Of a stretch of DNA of 64,000 bases, positions 23,513 to 32,281 are shown in pieces. Position 1 is the first letter of the stretch, and each line of letters starts with the position of its first letter. A program made the position numbers and the translations under genes. The notes under the pieces were generated by a model that worked only from the letters and a program-made list of their open reading frames with translations, was not told the DNA's origin and ran no database searches. The DNA comes from Clostridium omnivorum (lineage in GTDB: Bacteria; Bacillota; Clostridia; Clostridiales; Clostridiaceae), in the NCBI RefSeq assembly GCF_026012015.1, contig NZ_BRXR01000001.1, forward strand, positions 2,939,501-3,003,500. The letters are read 5' to 3'.

Positions 23513-24376
23513 TTAAGCTTGATTAACTGAACCGAAAAGTTCCATTTTTTCTTTAACTGTAGCTTTTATTGCTTCAAAGCCAGGAGCTAATAATTTACGT
23601 GGGTCAAAGCCCTTTCCTTGTAAATCCTTACCTGCTTCGATATATTTACGAGTAGCTTCTGCAAAAGCTAATTGACATTCAGTATTAACGTTGATTTTAG
23701 CAACTCCTAAAGAGATAGCCTTTTTTATCATGTCTGCTGGTATTCCAGTACCACCGTGTAAAACTAGTGGAACATCACCAGTAGCATCCTTAATTTTAGC
23801 TAGTGCATCAAAGTCTAGTCCCTTCCAGTTTGCAGGATATTTTCCGTGAATGTTTCCGATACCAGCTGCTAGCATAGTTACGCCTAATTCTGCTATTCTC
23901 TTGCATTCAGCAGCATCTGCAATTTCACCAGCACCAACAACTCCGTCTTCTTCTCCACCTATTGAACCAACTTCTGCTTCAACAGAAATGCCCTTTTCTC
24001 CAGCAATTCTTATTATTTCCTTTGTCTTTTCAATGTTTTCTTCTATTGGATAATGAGAACCATCAAACATTACAGAAGAAAAGCCAGCTTCAATTACTTT
24101 TAAAGCTCCTTCATAGCTGCCGTGATCTATATGTAAAGAAACCGGAATAGTGATGTTAAGGTCTTTAATTAAACCATTAACCATTCCTACAACTGCATTA
24201 TATCCACCCATATACTTTCCAGCACCTTCGGAAACTCCTAGGATAACTGGGGAATTGTTTTCTTGTGCAGTTAATAAAATAGCTTTAGTCCATTCAAGAT
24301 TATTAATATTGAATTGTCCAACTGCATATTTGCCTTCTTTAGCTTTAGTAAGCATTTCTTTAGCTGAAACTAACAT
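23513..24376 (-). CDS. fba: Class II fructose-1,6-bisphosphate aldolase
   Basis: 287 residues starting MLVSAKEMLTKAKEGKYAVG; GGAGG precedes this ATG, and a start five codons earlier would overlap it. This zinc enzyme splits fructose 1,6-bisphosphate into dihydroxyacetone phosphate and glyceraldehyde 3-phosphate. Zinc and phosphate ligands are visible: VSLHIDHGS (His and catalytic Asp), VEAEVGSIGGEEDG, AAGIGNIHGKY, PLVLHGGTGIP and KINVNTECQLAF. Length and sequence fit the FbaA type of Firmicutes. Monocistronic, with a possible TATAAT on the minus strand about 50 bases upstream. Confidence 0.95.
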   Translation of the reverse strand: MLVSAKEMLTKAKEGKYAVGQFNINNLEWTKAILLTAQENNSPVILGVSEGAGKYMGGYNAVVGMVNGLIKDLNITIPVSLHIDHGSYEGALKVIEAGFSSVMFDGSHYPIEENIEKTKEIIRIAGEKGISVEAEVGSIGGEEDGVVGAGEIADAAECKRIAELGVTMLAAGIGNIHGKYPANWKGLDFDALAKIKDATGDVPLVLHGGTGIPADMIKKAISLGVAKINVNTECQLAFAEATRKYIEAGKDLQGKGFDPRKLLAPGFEAIKATVKEKMELFGSVNQA

Positions 24377-24704
24377 TGTATCAACCTCCATAATTAAAAA
24401 TTATATATATTTTTTTCACTAAATATTATTATAACTTAAAATTGTTAAAAGTAAAACAAAATTGAAAGAATGCCTGAAAATAAATTCATATGACGAGTAT
24501 ATTTATAACTTAGAATAGTTTTTGTAAAAAATAAGCCGATCTAATATTTATATTAAAGGCAGTATGCATAAAATATTCTGGAAGTTCTGCATATATAAAA
24601 CAAAAGCGGAAACACTATAGTTGTACTTATATGGTTTGCAAAAAAACTTCAAGTAATAAGTATAACTTGAAGTTTAATTTTATGTTGTTTACAAAAAATT
24701 AATA

Positions 24705-24734
24705 TTGACAAAACACTTTGTTAACTGATAAAAT
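24705..24734 (+). promoter_or_regulatory. Distal veg promoter
   Basis: TTGACA (24705-24710), 18-base spacer, TAAAAT (24729-24734). Confidence 0.7.
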
Positions 24735-24745
24735 AATAGGTTTAT

Positions 24746-24774
24746 TTGACATTTATATGATTTGGATTTATAAT
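24746..24774 (+). promoter_or_regulatory. Proximal veg promoter, perfect sigma-A consensus
   Basis: TTGACA (24746-24751), 17-base spacer, TATAAT (24769-24774): exact consensus in sequence and spacing, 26 bases before the start codon. Confidence 0.9.
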
Positions 24775-24800
24775 TAAAATGTGGAAAGAGGGTGTTATAT

Positions 24801-25037
24801 GTGGAAAAAGGAAATGTACTATCTACAATTAAAAGAGACATCGAAAGCCATGTTGGTGAAAAGGTGACTCTAAAAGCCAATGGGGGTAGGAGAAAAGTAC
24901 TAGTTAATAGAGGCATTATTGAAAAAACCTATCCAAGTATTTTCGTAGTAAGATTAGACACCGACGCCCACAGGACAGTGACATATAGTTATTCAGATGT
25001 GTTAACAAAGACGGTTCAACTCGTCTTCGCAGGATAA
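24801..25037 (+). CDS. veg: Veg family protein
   Basis: 78 residues from GTG 24801, eight bases after GAGGG. The sequence GEKVTLKANGGRRKVLVNRG, then TYPSIFVVRLD and TYSYSDVLTKTVQL, is the Veg signature (a small beta-barrel protein of about 80-90 residues). In B. subtilis veg is known for its very strong promoter and an effect on biofilm matrix genes through SinR; the biochemical role is unclear. Two near-consensus promoters and a strong terminator here indicate the same high expression as a single-gene transcript. Confidence 0.9.
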   Translation: MEKGNVLSTIKRDIESHVGEKVTLKANGGRRKVLVNRGIIEKTYPSIFVVRLDTDAHRTVTYSYSDVLTKTVQLVFAG

Positions 25038-25039
25038 AG

Positions 25040-25068
25040 CGATACTATTAATTTAGTATCGTTTTTTT
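25040..25068 (+). terminator. Terminator of veg
   Basis: CGATACTA/TAGTATCG stem (25040-25047/25054-25061) followed by seven Ts. Confidence 0.9.
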
Positions 25069-25139
25069 ATGTTGTTAAATAAAAGATTCGATTAATAATA
25101 AAAAAATATACTAAAAATGGTAGGTAATTTATTAGAAAT

Positions 25140-25226
25140 AAAAAAAGAAAGATGGTGGGTTCCATCTTTCAACTATGGTATAAAAGGGTATTGAGAATTT
25201 ATGAGAGGTTATATGGTCAATAACCA
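25140..25226 (-). ncRNA. Candidate small RNA, about 87 nt
   Basis: On the minus strand a good promoter, TTGACA (25261-25256), 17-base spacer, TAACAT (25238-25233), is followed seven bases later by a likely start. The transcript would have a 5' hairpin GGTTAT/ATAACC (about 25225-25207). A roughly 35-nt single-stranded linker rich in U and A comes next. A textbook terminator, GAAAGATGG-AACCCA-CCATCTTTC plus seven Us (25170-25140), ends it. No open reading frame with a ribosome binding site lies within it. It does not match 6S, SRP, tmRNA or RNase P features. It sits in the 394-bp gap between veg and sipL, which otherwise holds only the sipL promoter region. Confidence 0.6.
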
Positions 25227-25431
25227 ATTCCTATGTTACATCAAATTTTATCAGATGTCAACATATTTCGTGAAAATTATGACGAAAGTTGTAAAATAAT
25301 AGCATAATTAAGAAAAAACAAATGGATAAATCAAATCAATAATATAGTAGAAAAACATTAATTTTTTATCATATTTTCATAGTAATATCTATATAAATTA
25401 ATAGTAGGTATTATTATGGGAGGGATACGTA

Positions 25432-26994
25432 ATGGCTATAGATCTGGTTAAAGAGAATATAGAATGTGAACAGCTATTAGGGGAAAATTTTACAGACAGC
25501 GTTATAAAAGCTGAATATGTGATTCCAGATACTCATCCTGATGTTTATCAGGTTTTAATGTTGGAAGCAAAGCCTTTTATAACAAACAAAGAAGTTATGC
25601 AAGACAAGGTCTTCTTGGAAGGGCAAATCGAGTATAATGTGCTTTACCTAGCAAGAGAAGAAGAAAACAGTGGTATTTATAATGTTACCTATACTGGAAA
25701 GTTTTCAAACAACGTGGACTTATTAGGGGCAGGTCATAAAATGCCTTGTGAAGCTGAGTGCTTTGTTGAACACATTGAACCTGTAGTAGTAAATGAAAGA
25801 AAGATTGCTATTGAAGGCGTTGTAAAATTAAAGGCTGGAGTTTATAGAAACTATGACTTTGAAATGATTAAAGACATATCAGGGGTAAGAGATATCCAGC
25901 TGCTTAAAGATGGTGCATCAGTAGACAAGGTTGTAGGAAATGTAGATGGCGATTTAATAGTTAAGTCTCACATTCAAATTCCTATGGATAAGCCTCAAGT
26001 AGGGACTGTTCTAAAATGCGATATTAACTTGCATAAAAAGGATGTAAAATTATTAGAAGGCAAAATTCAAGTAGGTGCTTTTGCACATGTTGAGCTGCTA
26101 TATAGGGGAAAAGATACTAGAGAAGTATGTTATGTAGAGGATGATGTTTTCGTTAATAAGGAGCTTGATGCTGAGAATATAGATTCAACCATGGATAACT
26201 ATACTGATTTTAGAGTTGAGGCTATGGAATTTGATGTTAAGGAAGACGACTTAGGAGAAAAGAGAATAGTTGATGTAGAGGCTTTAGTAAAATCAAACAC
26301 TAGAGTAATGTATAAGGCCCACATGGATACTATTGAAGATGCCTATTCACCTTCTATGACAATGAACATGACCAAAAAGGACTATGAGCTCAATGTAATG
26401 CATGGACAGTCTACAGAGGAAGCTATAGTAAAAGGAAACATAGAGCTTTCACAGGATATGCCAAGACCAGTAGCAATAATAATGACAAATGGAAGAGTAT
26501 GTGTTACTGATAAGAAAATAGTTGAAGATAAGGTAGTTGTAGAAGGTCTTTTAAATGTTGACGTTCTATATAGAACTGCAGATGAGGATAAATATGTATA
26601 TACTGTTTATGAAGAAATTCCATTTAGCTGCGGTGTAGATATGGCAGGGGCTAAAATAGATATGCAGAGCACAATTAGAGCAGCACTTGAGAGTATAGAT
26701 GCTACTATTGAAGCTAATACAATTGGTATAAAGGCTATAATTGAAGTTTATGCTAGAGTTAACTACACAACTCACAAGGACTTTTTAGTAGACGTAGTTC
26801 CAATGGAAGGAGATGTTCCAAAGAAGAAGGCCAGTATTACAATATATGTGGTACAAAATGGAGATAATCTTTGGAAAATCGCAAAGAGATATAATACAAC
26901 AATAGATAATTTAATGAAAGTAAATGAATTGGATAACCCAGAGGCTGTTAGTGACGGACAGACTCTTATTATTCCAGGAAGAGCAGTAATATAA
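25432..26994 (+). CDS. sipL: SipL-type spore coat morphogenesis protein (DUF3794 repeats plus LysM)
   Basis: 520 residues. Several DUF3794/SPOCS-type repeats run from residue 10 to about 460; recurring segments include the KVFLEGQIEYNVLYLAREE and KVVVEGLLNVDVLYRTADE types. A C-terminal LysM domain covers about 470-518 (YVVQNGDNLWKIAKRYNTT, ending QTLIIPGRAVI). This matches C. difficile SipL, which binds the SpoIVA ATPase through its LysM domain and tethers the coat to the forespore. The clostridial SipL replaces the Bacillus SpoVID role. GGGAGGG precedes the ATG. Mother-cell expression by sigma-E would be expected; I saw only a weak promoter match. Confidence 0.92.
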   Translation: MAIDLVKENIECEQLLGENFTDSVIKAEYVIPDTHPDVYQVLMLEAKPFITNKEVMQDKVFLEGQIEYNVLYLAREEENSGIYNVTYTGKFSNNVDLLGAGHKMPCEAECFVEHIEPVVVNERKIAIEGVVKLKAGVYRNYDFEMIKDISGVRDIQLLKDGASVDKVVGNVDGDLIVKSHIQIPMDKPQVGTVLKCDINLHKKDVKLLEGKIQVGAFAHVELLYRGKDTREVCYVEDDVFVNKELDAENIDSTMDNYTDFRVEAMEFDVKEDDLGEKRIVDVEALVKSNTRVMYKAHMDTIEDAYSPSMTMNMTKKDYELNVMHGQSTEEAIVKGNIELSQDMPRPVAIIMTNGRVCVTDKKIVEDKVVVEGLLNVDVLYRTADEDKYVYTVYEEIPFSCGVDMAGAKIDMQSTIRAALESIDATIEANTIGIKAIIEVYARVNYTTHKDFLVDVVPMEGDVPKKKASITIYVVQNGDNLWKIAKRYNTTIDNLMKVNELDNPEAVSDGQTLIIPGRAVI

Positions 26995-27008
26995 AATGGG
27001 TTAAAAAG

Positions 27009-27039
27009 ATAGATAGCTTATTCAGCTGTCTATTTTTTT
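27009..27039 (+). terminator. Terminator of sipL
   Basis: ATAGATAGCT/AGCTGTCTAT stem with one G-T pair (27009-27018/27024-27033), then seven Ts. Confidence 0.87.
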
Positions 27040-27189
27040 GTGCCCTCATATAGGTAGAGTTTAATGAATTATGAATTTGATTAGTTTTAATTAAATGGAT
27101 TATAAGTAAAAATTTTCATCTTGATAAGGAATATGTTAAACTATTTATATCATGCACATATGCAGTTTGCTAATTAAGGAGGGGGTAAA

Positions 27190-28746
27190 ATGTTTAAAAA
27201 AACATTGATTGGGTTAAGTGTAATAATGTTTATAGCTATATTTAGCTTTCATTTTTACTTAAATTTTAAGACTAGAACAGCTCCGCCATCTCAGGAATGG
27301 TCTAAAGAGGTGCTGCTTGCAGAGGGGAGTATACAGTGTAATCCTAGGTTAATAAAGTATAAAGACTTTTATGTTGTTGCTTATAGTGACGGTAAAGATA
27401 TAAAAATTTTGAAAATTGATTCAATTGGAAGAAAAATTGAAGAAAAGGCTTTACCATTAAAAGAAGGAACAGTAAAGGATATTCATTTACTTACTGATAA
27501 TAAGAATTTATTTATGGAAGTAGAGGCTTATACAGGTAGTGATTCATGCTTGCTTAGTTTTAAGGGCGACGAAAAACTTGAATTTACTGAGGAGAGCAAA
27601 GCTATAAATATACTAGATTTTGTACAAATAGACAACAGTACAATGGCTGTTGCATTACAGGATAAAGTTCAATTTATAGATTTTAAAAACAATACAATAA
27701 CACCAATAAATGTATCAAAACAAAGATTTTTAATGGGTACAAAGCTCAAAGATGAATACATTATATGCTACATGAAAGGGCTCAACAATTTTGAATACAT
27801 CAGGATTAAAAATGGCATAGTAAGCCAGCCTAAAATTGCGGGACATTTGACAGAAATCACAAAAGTTAATTTTGTGAGAGGTACGATGATTGCAAATGAT
27901 AACTTTGCCAATGCTTTTATTGAATGCAAAACTGAAGGTGACTATTCAGGATCGAAGCTGTTAACCTTTTCTCTTAACACAGATGAATATACGGTGGGGG
28001 ATTTTAAAATAAATGGTGAAAACCAGGAGATTTATAATGTAGAGCCTTTTTACCATGGTGGAGAAACAAGTATTTTAGCTACTACTGAAAGAACTTTTGG
28101 TAAAAAGAAGCAGTTTTCAGATGTTGTAGAATATGATGCTAAGCAAGGTGCCTTTGTAAAAGCCACTCCATTGTCACGTTCAAGTGAAATATCATTATAT
28201 GCCTCAGCTGCTGAAGATACAGTCACTTTTTGTGATATAGTTGATAAGGGTAAACTAAAGTTATATATGGTTTCTTCTAGAGAAGAGTTTAAAAAGGCCA
28301 ATGATGAAGTACGCGGCAGTGAAATTAAGAGTGCATTTAGTGACACTATTAATAGCTGTTTTTCTAGCCTAGGTTATATAGTAATATACGGAGTATTTTG
28401 GATTATTCCCTCTATTGCCTTGGCTGGTATTGTATTTATGGTGGAATATAAGCTTAATTTAAGGTGGAAAAAGATACTATTTATTGTCATTAGTTCATTA
28501 GGAAGTATTTTTAAATGCAAATATATTTATAAAATCATATTTGTAGAAAACGCCTATAAGCTGCCTACGTTATTAAATCCTTATTTGGGGTTGGGAATAT
28601 GCTTGCTGATAAGTTTATTATTTTATTATCCAGCATATAAAAAATACGTGAATGAAGAAGATAATATACTTATAGCACCATATAGTATTTCACTTTTATT
28701 AGAAAGTTTATTTACAGTATTGTTATTCCGTTCATTTCTTGTATAA
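27190..28746 (+). CDS. Unknown membrane protein with large extracytoplasmic domain
   Basis: 518 residues, not recognised. One N-terminal membrane helix (residues 6-24) leads to an external region of about 370 residues. That region is built of short beta-strand-like units with repeated (Y/F)-x-(V/I)-x-x-Y/x-D spacing, suggestive of a beta-propeller or sandwich but without clear WD or Kelch motifs. The C-terminal part (about 395-518) holds four membrane helices with a cytoplasmic RWKKILF loop. A GGAGGGGG ribosome binding site immediately precedes the ATG. It stands alone between sipL and a phosphopantetheinyl transferase, all on the plus strand. Function cannot be assigned. Confidence 0.85.
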   Translation: MFKKTLIGLSVIMFIAIFSFHFYLNFKTRTAPPSQEWSKEVLLAEGSIQCNPRLIKYKDFYVVAYSDGKDIKILKIDSIGRKIEEKALPLKEGTVKDIHLLTDNKNLFMEVEAYTGSDSCLLSFKGDEKLEFTEESKAINILDFVQIDNSTMAVALQDKVQFIDFKNNTITPINVSKQRFLMGTKLKDEYIICYMKGLNNFEYIRIKNGIVSQPKIAGHLTEITKVNFVRGTMIANDNFANAFIECKTEGDYSGSKLLTFSLNTDEYTVGDFKINGENQEIYNVEPFYHGGETSILATTERTFGKKKQFSDVVEYDAKQGAFVKATPLSRSSEISLYASAAEDTVTFCDIVDKGKLKLYMVSSREEFKKANDEVRGSEIKSAFSDTINSCFSSLGYIVIYGVFWIIPSIALAGIVFMVEYKLNLRWKKILFIVISSLGSIFKCKYIYKIIFVENAYKLPTLLNPYLGLGICLLISLLFYYPAYKKYVNEEDNILIAPYSISLLLESLFTVLLFRSFLV

Positions 28747-28809
28747 ATAATAAGCTTGGTTACTATTATTGTTTTAGGTAATATGTGTCATATATAAAAG
28801 GGTGGTTTT

Positions 28810-29514
28810 ATGGAAATATACGCTGTGAAAATAATGGATATAAGTGAAGAATTTATTGAAAAGATTAGCTTTTTTATTTCTGAAGATAAAAGGTTTAAAA
28901 TAAATAGATTTATAAATAGACAAGATAAAATCAGAACTTTAATTGGTGATGTGCTGGTTAGATTCACCGCTATGGAAAAACTTAAAATTAATAATGATAG
29001 TATTACATTCAATAAAAATGACTATGGTAAACCTTTTTTGAAAGACTATCCAAAGTTCAAATTTAATATTTCTCATTCTGGGGATTTTCTAGTATGTGCA
29101 TTTGATGATACGGAGATTGGAATTGATATAGAACAAATAAACCAGATTGATTATAGAGAAATAGCTAATAGCTTTTTCTCGGAAAGTGAAGTTGATTATA
29201 TTTTGGACAAAGACTCAAATGATGCTTTGAGTCGGTTTTATGATATATGGACCTTGAAAGAAAGTTATGTAAAATGTTGTGGTTTAGGGGTAACAATGCC
29301 CCTTGAATCATTCTCTATATGTATAAATGAGCATGATAATATAGGAGTTGTTGCCAATAATCATTGGAAGAGCTATTCTTTTAAAAGATTTGATATTAGT
29401 GAAGGTTACAAGATGTCTGTATGCTCAGTCAATAAGGAGATTTCAGAAGAAATAACCTTTATTGACCAAAATACTTTAATTGAAGATTTCATATTTCAAA
29501 ATAGTATAACTTAG
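28810..29514 (+). CDS. 4'-phosphopantetheinyl transferase, Sfp type
   Basis: 234 residues. The superfamily motifs are in place: KFNISHSGDFLVCAF (PPTase motif 1), IGIDIEQI with magnesium-binding acids (motif 2), and FYDIWTLKESYVKCCGLGV (motif 3, W-x-x-KESYVK). The enzyme moves phosphopantetheine from coenzyme A to a serine of acyl or peptidyl carrier proteins. The length is Sfp-like (about 230), longer than AcpS (about 120). No polyketide or nonribosomal peptide synthase is nearby, so it probably serves distant carrier proteins or backs up AcpS. Confidence 0.88.
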   Translation: MEIYAVKIMDISEEFIEKISFFISEDKRFKINRFINRQDKIRTLIGDVLVRFTAMEKLKINNDSITFNKNDYGKPFLKDYPKFKFNISHSGDFLVCAFDDTEIGIDIEQINQIDYREIANSFFSESEVDYILDKDSNDALSRFYDIWTLKESYVKCCGLGVTMPLESFSICINEHDNIGVVANNHWKSYSFKRFDISEGYKMSVCSVNKEISEEITFIDQNTLIEDFIFQNSIT

Positions 29515-29540
29515 TTTTCATAGCTTAATGAAGCTAACCA

Positions 29541-30116
29541 TTATTTAAACAATCTAACACTATTAAAAGGATACAACCTGATTACTGTATGTCCCTTAAT
29601 ATCGTTAACATTTATAGTTCCAAGAATTCTGCTGTCAACGCTATTTTCTCTATTATCTCCAAGAACGAATACATGATTCTTTTCTACTGTATAGGTTTTA
29701 TTGTTCGCTAGAAATTGGCTAGGGGCAGTAAAGGTACCATCTGCTAAATAGTCTTCCTTAAGGGCCTCTCCATTTAAATATACCTTTCCTTCTTTTATCT
29801 GAATCTGGTCTCCTTCTATCCCTATTATTCTTTTAACAAGGATATCCTTTTCAGCATTTTTTCTGTCAAATATAATTATCTGACCTCTTTTAAAGTGCTT
29901 TGTTAGGTTGGTTATCTTCTCAACAAAAACTACATCTTTATCATGAAGAGTTGGCAGCATAGACTCTCCATCCACATCAGCTCTTGCAAAAACAAAGGCA
30001 TTACATAGAAGCGCCACCGTAATAGCAATCAAGATGGATATACCATAGTCTCTTATTTGTTTAAGTAAGCTGGATTTATTCTCACTATCTTTATTCTGAG
30101 TTGCGTTATTTTCCAT
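29541..30116 (-). CDS. lepB: Signal peptidase I
   Basis: 191 residues with one N-terminal membrane anchor (about 22-44). The serine-lysine dyad is visible as Ser52 in GESMLPTLHD and Lys95 in ILVKRIIGIEGD. The conserved GDNRENSVDSR box follows near residue 150. The active domain lies outside the membrane and removes signal peptides from exported proteins. AGGGGGACAT precedes the ATG. A short single-anchor form is typical of Gram-positives. It is divergent from the fetAB operon. Confidence 0.93.
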   Translation of the reverse strand: MENNATQNKDSENKSSLLKQIRDYGISILIAITVALLCNAFVFARADVDGESMLPTLHDKDVVFVEKITNLTKHFKRGQIIIFDRKNAEKDILVKRIIGIEGDQIQIKEGKVYLNGEALKEDYLADGTFTAPSQFLANNKTYTVEKNHVFVLGDNRENSVDSRILGTINVNDIKGHTVIRLYPFNSVRLFK

Positions 30117-30206
30117 ATGTCCCCCTATAATAATCTAGTGCTATAAGAAACATTAATTCTTGTTTGCTGCTAGAAAAGTTATTATAAATTTAGTTTATCA
30201 ATTGTA

Positions 30207-30226
30207 TTGACTAGTGTCAATTTGAC
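30207..30226. promoter_or_regulatory. Possible operator between lepB and fetAB
   Basis: TTGAC (30207-30211), GTCAA (30216-30220) and TTGAC (30222-30226) form two overlapping inverted repeats upstream of the iron-export operon. No regulator consensus is recognised. Confidence 0.3.
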
Positions 30227-30307
30227 AATATAGAAAGATACTTTAACTAGTGATATAATTTATTGAAGCAAAGTATTGTAAAAATATTAATAGAGAGAAG
30301 GAGAATT

Positions 30308-30961
30308 ATGCTTTTTGAAATTATAAATTTAAAATACAAAGATATTTTGAATATAGAAAAACTAGAAATACCTGAAAATAAAATTACATGTATTGTGGGG
30401 GAGAGTGGAAGTGGGAAGACCACACTGCTTAGACATTTAAACGGACTTGTAAGTGCTGACAGCGGAAACATATATTTTAAGGGTAAAAATATTGATGAGC
30501 TTGATAATATTCAACTTAGAAGAAAAGTTGTAATGCTATCTCAGAATCCTGCAATTTTTCCAGGAAATATACGAGATAACTTAATTATTGGGCTTAAATT
30601 CTCTGATAAGTCAGAGGTAGCTGATGACAATTTAAATAGAACTCTAGAACTTGTACATTTAGACAAAAACTTAGAGGATGATGCAGAAAAGCTATCTGGA
30701 GGAGAAAAGCAAAGGGTAGCTCTTGGCAGAATACTGTTGATGGAGCCAGAGGTTTTATTATTAGATGAGCCTTCTTCAGCTTTAGATGAAGCTACTGAAA
30801 AATTAGTTATTGAAAGGGTAGTAGAGTACTCAAAAGTAAAGAAAAAGTCCTTAATTATGGTAACTCACTCTAAAAATATCGCTAAAACCTATGGAGAATA
30901 TATAGTAGAAGTGAAAAAAGGTGGAAGCTTAAGTAATATGGGGGTGATGTACAATGAATAA
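30308..30961 (+). CDS. fetA: ABC transporter ATP-binding protein (FetA/YbbL)
   Basis: 217 residues from ATG 30308 behind GAAGGAG; the frame extends 15 codons upstream from a TTG but without a ribosome binding site. Walker A GESGSGKTT, signature LSGGEKQRVALGR and Walker B VLLLDEPSS are present. The paired permease gene starts eight bases before this one ends, indicating coupled translation. In E. coli FetAB (YbbLM) exports iron and protects against oxidative stress; the same role is inferred here from the partner's family. Confidence 0.85.
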   Translation: MLFEIINLKYKDILNIEKLEIPENKITCIVGESGSGKTTLLRHLNGLVSADSGNIYFKGKNIDELDNIQLRRKVVMLSQNPAIFPGNIRDNLIIGLKFSDKSEVADDNLNRTLELVHLDKNLEDDAEKLSGGEKQRVALGRILLMEPEVLLLDEPSSALDEATEKLVIERVVEYSKVKKKSLIMVTHSKNIAKTYGEYIVEVKKGGSLSNMGVMYNE

Positions 30962-31739
30962 GGTTATAGAGCTTGGTTTTATACAGATGCTTTCTGCTTA
31001 CATATTTATATTGATATTATTGTTTATAGTCAGAAGAAGGGGTATAAAAAGGGAAAAGGAAATAATAATTTCTTGCATCAGAATGACTATACAATTAATT
31101 TTAGTAGGATACATATTGGGATATGTATTTGATAACAGCAATCCATTTGTTACAGTTATAATAATGTTAATCATGGAGATTTTTGCAATTTATAATATAT
31201 TCAAGAGGGTAAAGGTGAAGCTTTCTAACAACTTAAAAAAAGTAGTGGCAATTTCTATGAGCATAGGAACTATAGTTAGTTTATGTTATTTCTTATTTGT
31301 AGTAGTAAGGCTCACACCTTGGTATGATCCCAGATATTTTATACCAATAGGTGGAATGATTATAGGAAATGCTATGACAGGAATCTCACTTGGAGTAGAC
31401 AGATTAATCAATGGAATAAATACTCAAAAACACTTGGTAGAAGGTGCTCTTATGCTGGGCGCTGAGCCAAAGGAAGCTGTGAAGGATATAATTAATAATG
31501 CCTTTGATGCATCTATAATGCCTACAATAAACTCCATGGTGGGAATGGGGATAGTATTTCTACCTGGGATGATGACAGGACAGATTTTATCGGGAACGGC
31601 CCCAACCACTGCTATAGGCTATCAAATAGCTATAATGTTAGGTATACTTGGAAGTGTTTCCCTTACAGTTATAATATTTGTGCAGCTTGGATACAAGAGC
31701 TTTTTTAACGAAAAAAGTCAGCTAGTTATAAGTGATTAG
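30954..31739 (+). CDS. fetB: Iron-export-type ABC permease (FetB/YbbM, UPF0014)
   Basis: 261 residues with about seven membrane helices. UPF0014 signatures include PRYFIPIGGMIIGNAMTGIS, EGALMLGAEPKEA and NSMVGMGIVFLPGMMTGQIL. It overlaps fetA by eight bases. The two proteins would form a small exporter in the cytoplasmic membrane. No iron regulator site (Fur box) was recognised upstream of the operon. Confidence 0.88.
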   Translation: MNKVIELGFIQMLSAYIFILILLFIVRRRGIKREKEIIISCIRMTIQLILVGYILGYVFDNSNPFVTVIIMLIMEIFAIYNIFKRVKVKLSNNLKKVVAISMSIGTIVSLCYFLFVVVRLTPWYDPRYFIPIGGMIIGNAMTGISLGVDRLINGINTQKHLVEGALMLGAEPKEAVKDIINNAFDASIMPTINSMVGMGIVFLPGMMTGQILSGTAPTTAIGYQIAIMLGILGSVSLTVIIFVQLGYKSFFNEKSQLVISD

Positions 31740-31829
31740 GCTTTAAACTTTTCCCTACTACACAAGATATCCTTACCTCTAAGCACAGGTGGAGGGAGCA
31801 TGTCACACATAGGATAAGGAGTGAAAATT

Positions 31830-32216
31830 ATGAAGATAAATAAAGTACATCATGTAGCTATTATTTGTTCTAATTATGAAAAATCAAAGGAATTTTATGT
31901 GAATATATTAGGACTAAAAATTATTAAAGAAACCTATAGAGCTGAAAGGGATTCCTACAAGCTTGATTTATTAGTAGGAAAGGATACACAGGTAGAACTA
32001 TTTTCATTTCCTAGTCCACCTAAAAGACCGAGTTACCCTGAGGCTTCAGGCTTAAGACATTTAGCCTTTGAGGTAGATGATGTTGAAAGTGCAATAAAAC
32101 ACTTAGCCTTAAAAGGCATAGAAGCAGAACCCGTAAGAATAGATGAAATAACAGGGAAGAAGTTCACTTTCTTTAAGGATCCTGATGAATTGCCTCTAGA
32201 ATTGTATGAAGTATAA
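31830..32216 (+). CDS. VOC-superfamily protein, glyoxalase I-like (YaeR type)
   Basis: 128 residues from ATG 31830, eight bases after AAGGAG. Two beta-alpha-beta-beta-beta modules are visible. They begin VHHVAIICSNYEKSKEFYVN and GLRHLAFEVDDVESAIKHL, with metal-ligand candidates His in each, Glu in QVELFSF and Glu near the end (LPLELYEV). The family includes metal-dependent lyases and isomerases; the YaeR subgroup has no proven substrate. It stands apart from fetAB by 90 bases and is closed by its own terminator. Confidence 0.83.
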   Translation: MKINKVHHVAIICSNYEKSKEFYVNILGLKIIKETYRAERDSYKLDLLVGKDTQVELFSFPSPPKRPSYPEASGLRHLAFEVDDVESAIKHLALKGIEAEPVRIDEITGKKFTFFKDPDELPLELYEV

Positions 32217-32248
32217 ATATTAATAAACAAATATACCGTTGGTAAGAC

Positions 32249-32281
32249 AAAGCTCTAGGTGAGGTCCTAGAGCTTTATTTA
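32249..32281 (+). terminator. Terminator of the VOC gene
   Basis: Perfect 11-bp stem AAAGCTCTAGG/CCTAGAGCTTT (32249-32259/32266-32276) followed by ATTTATT. Confidence 0.8.

Larger units (their letters stand above)
24377..24800. other. Gene-free interval between fba and veg
   Basis: Contains the fba promoter region on the left. An 11-bp perfect hairpin AAACTTCAAGT/ACTTGAAGTTT (24644-24654/24665-24675) is followed by AATTTTATG and could terminate a plus-strand transcript. Two veg promoters follow. An 18-codon frame at 24564-24620 (ATG CAT AAA... TAG) behind AAAGG ends just before that hairpin; too short to call a gene. Confidence 0.4.

Noticed and set aside
24564-24620. 18-codon frame before a hairpin
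   Set aside because: Too short, only a weak AAAGG upstream, and no resemblance to a known leader or small protein.
25201-25299. 32-codon plus-strand frame opposite the candidate small RNA, possible type I toxin
   Set aside because: No ribosome binding site precedes its ATG and the peptide is not a clear membrane helix. The overlap with the small RNA promoter is probably accidental.
28810-29514. Part of a nonribosomal peptide or polyketide cluster
   Set aside because: The phosphopantetheinyl transferase has no synthase, thioesterase or export genes around it.
31793-31814. Tiny leader frame upstream of the VOC gene
   Set aside because: GGAGGGAGC precedes an ATG followed by only four more codons. 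No attenuator structure or related regulation is evident.
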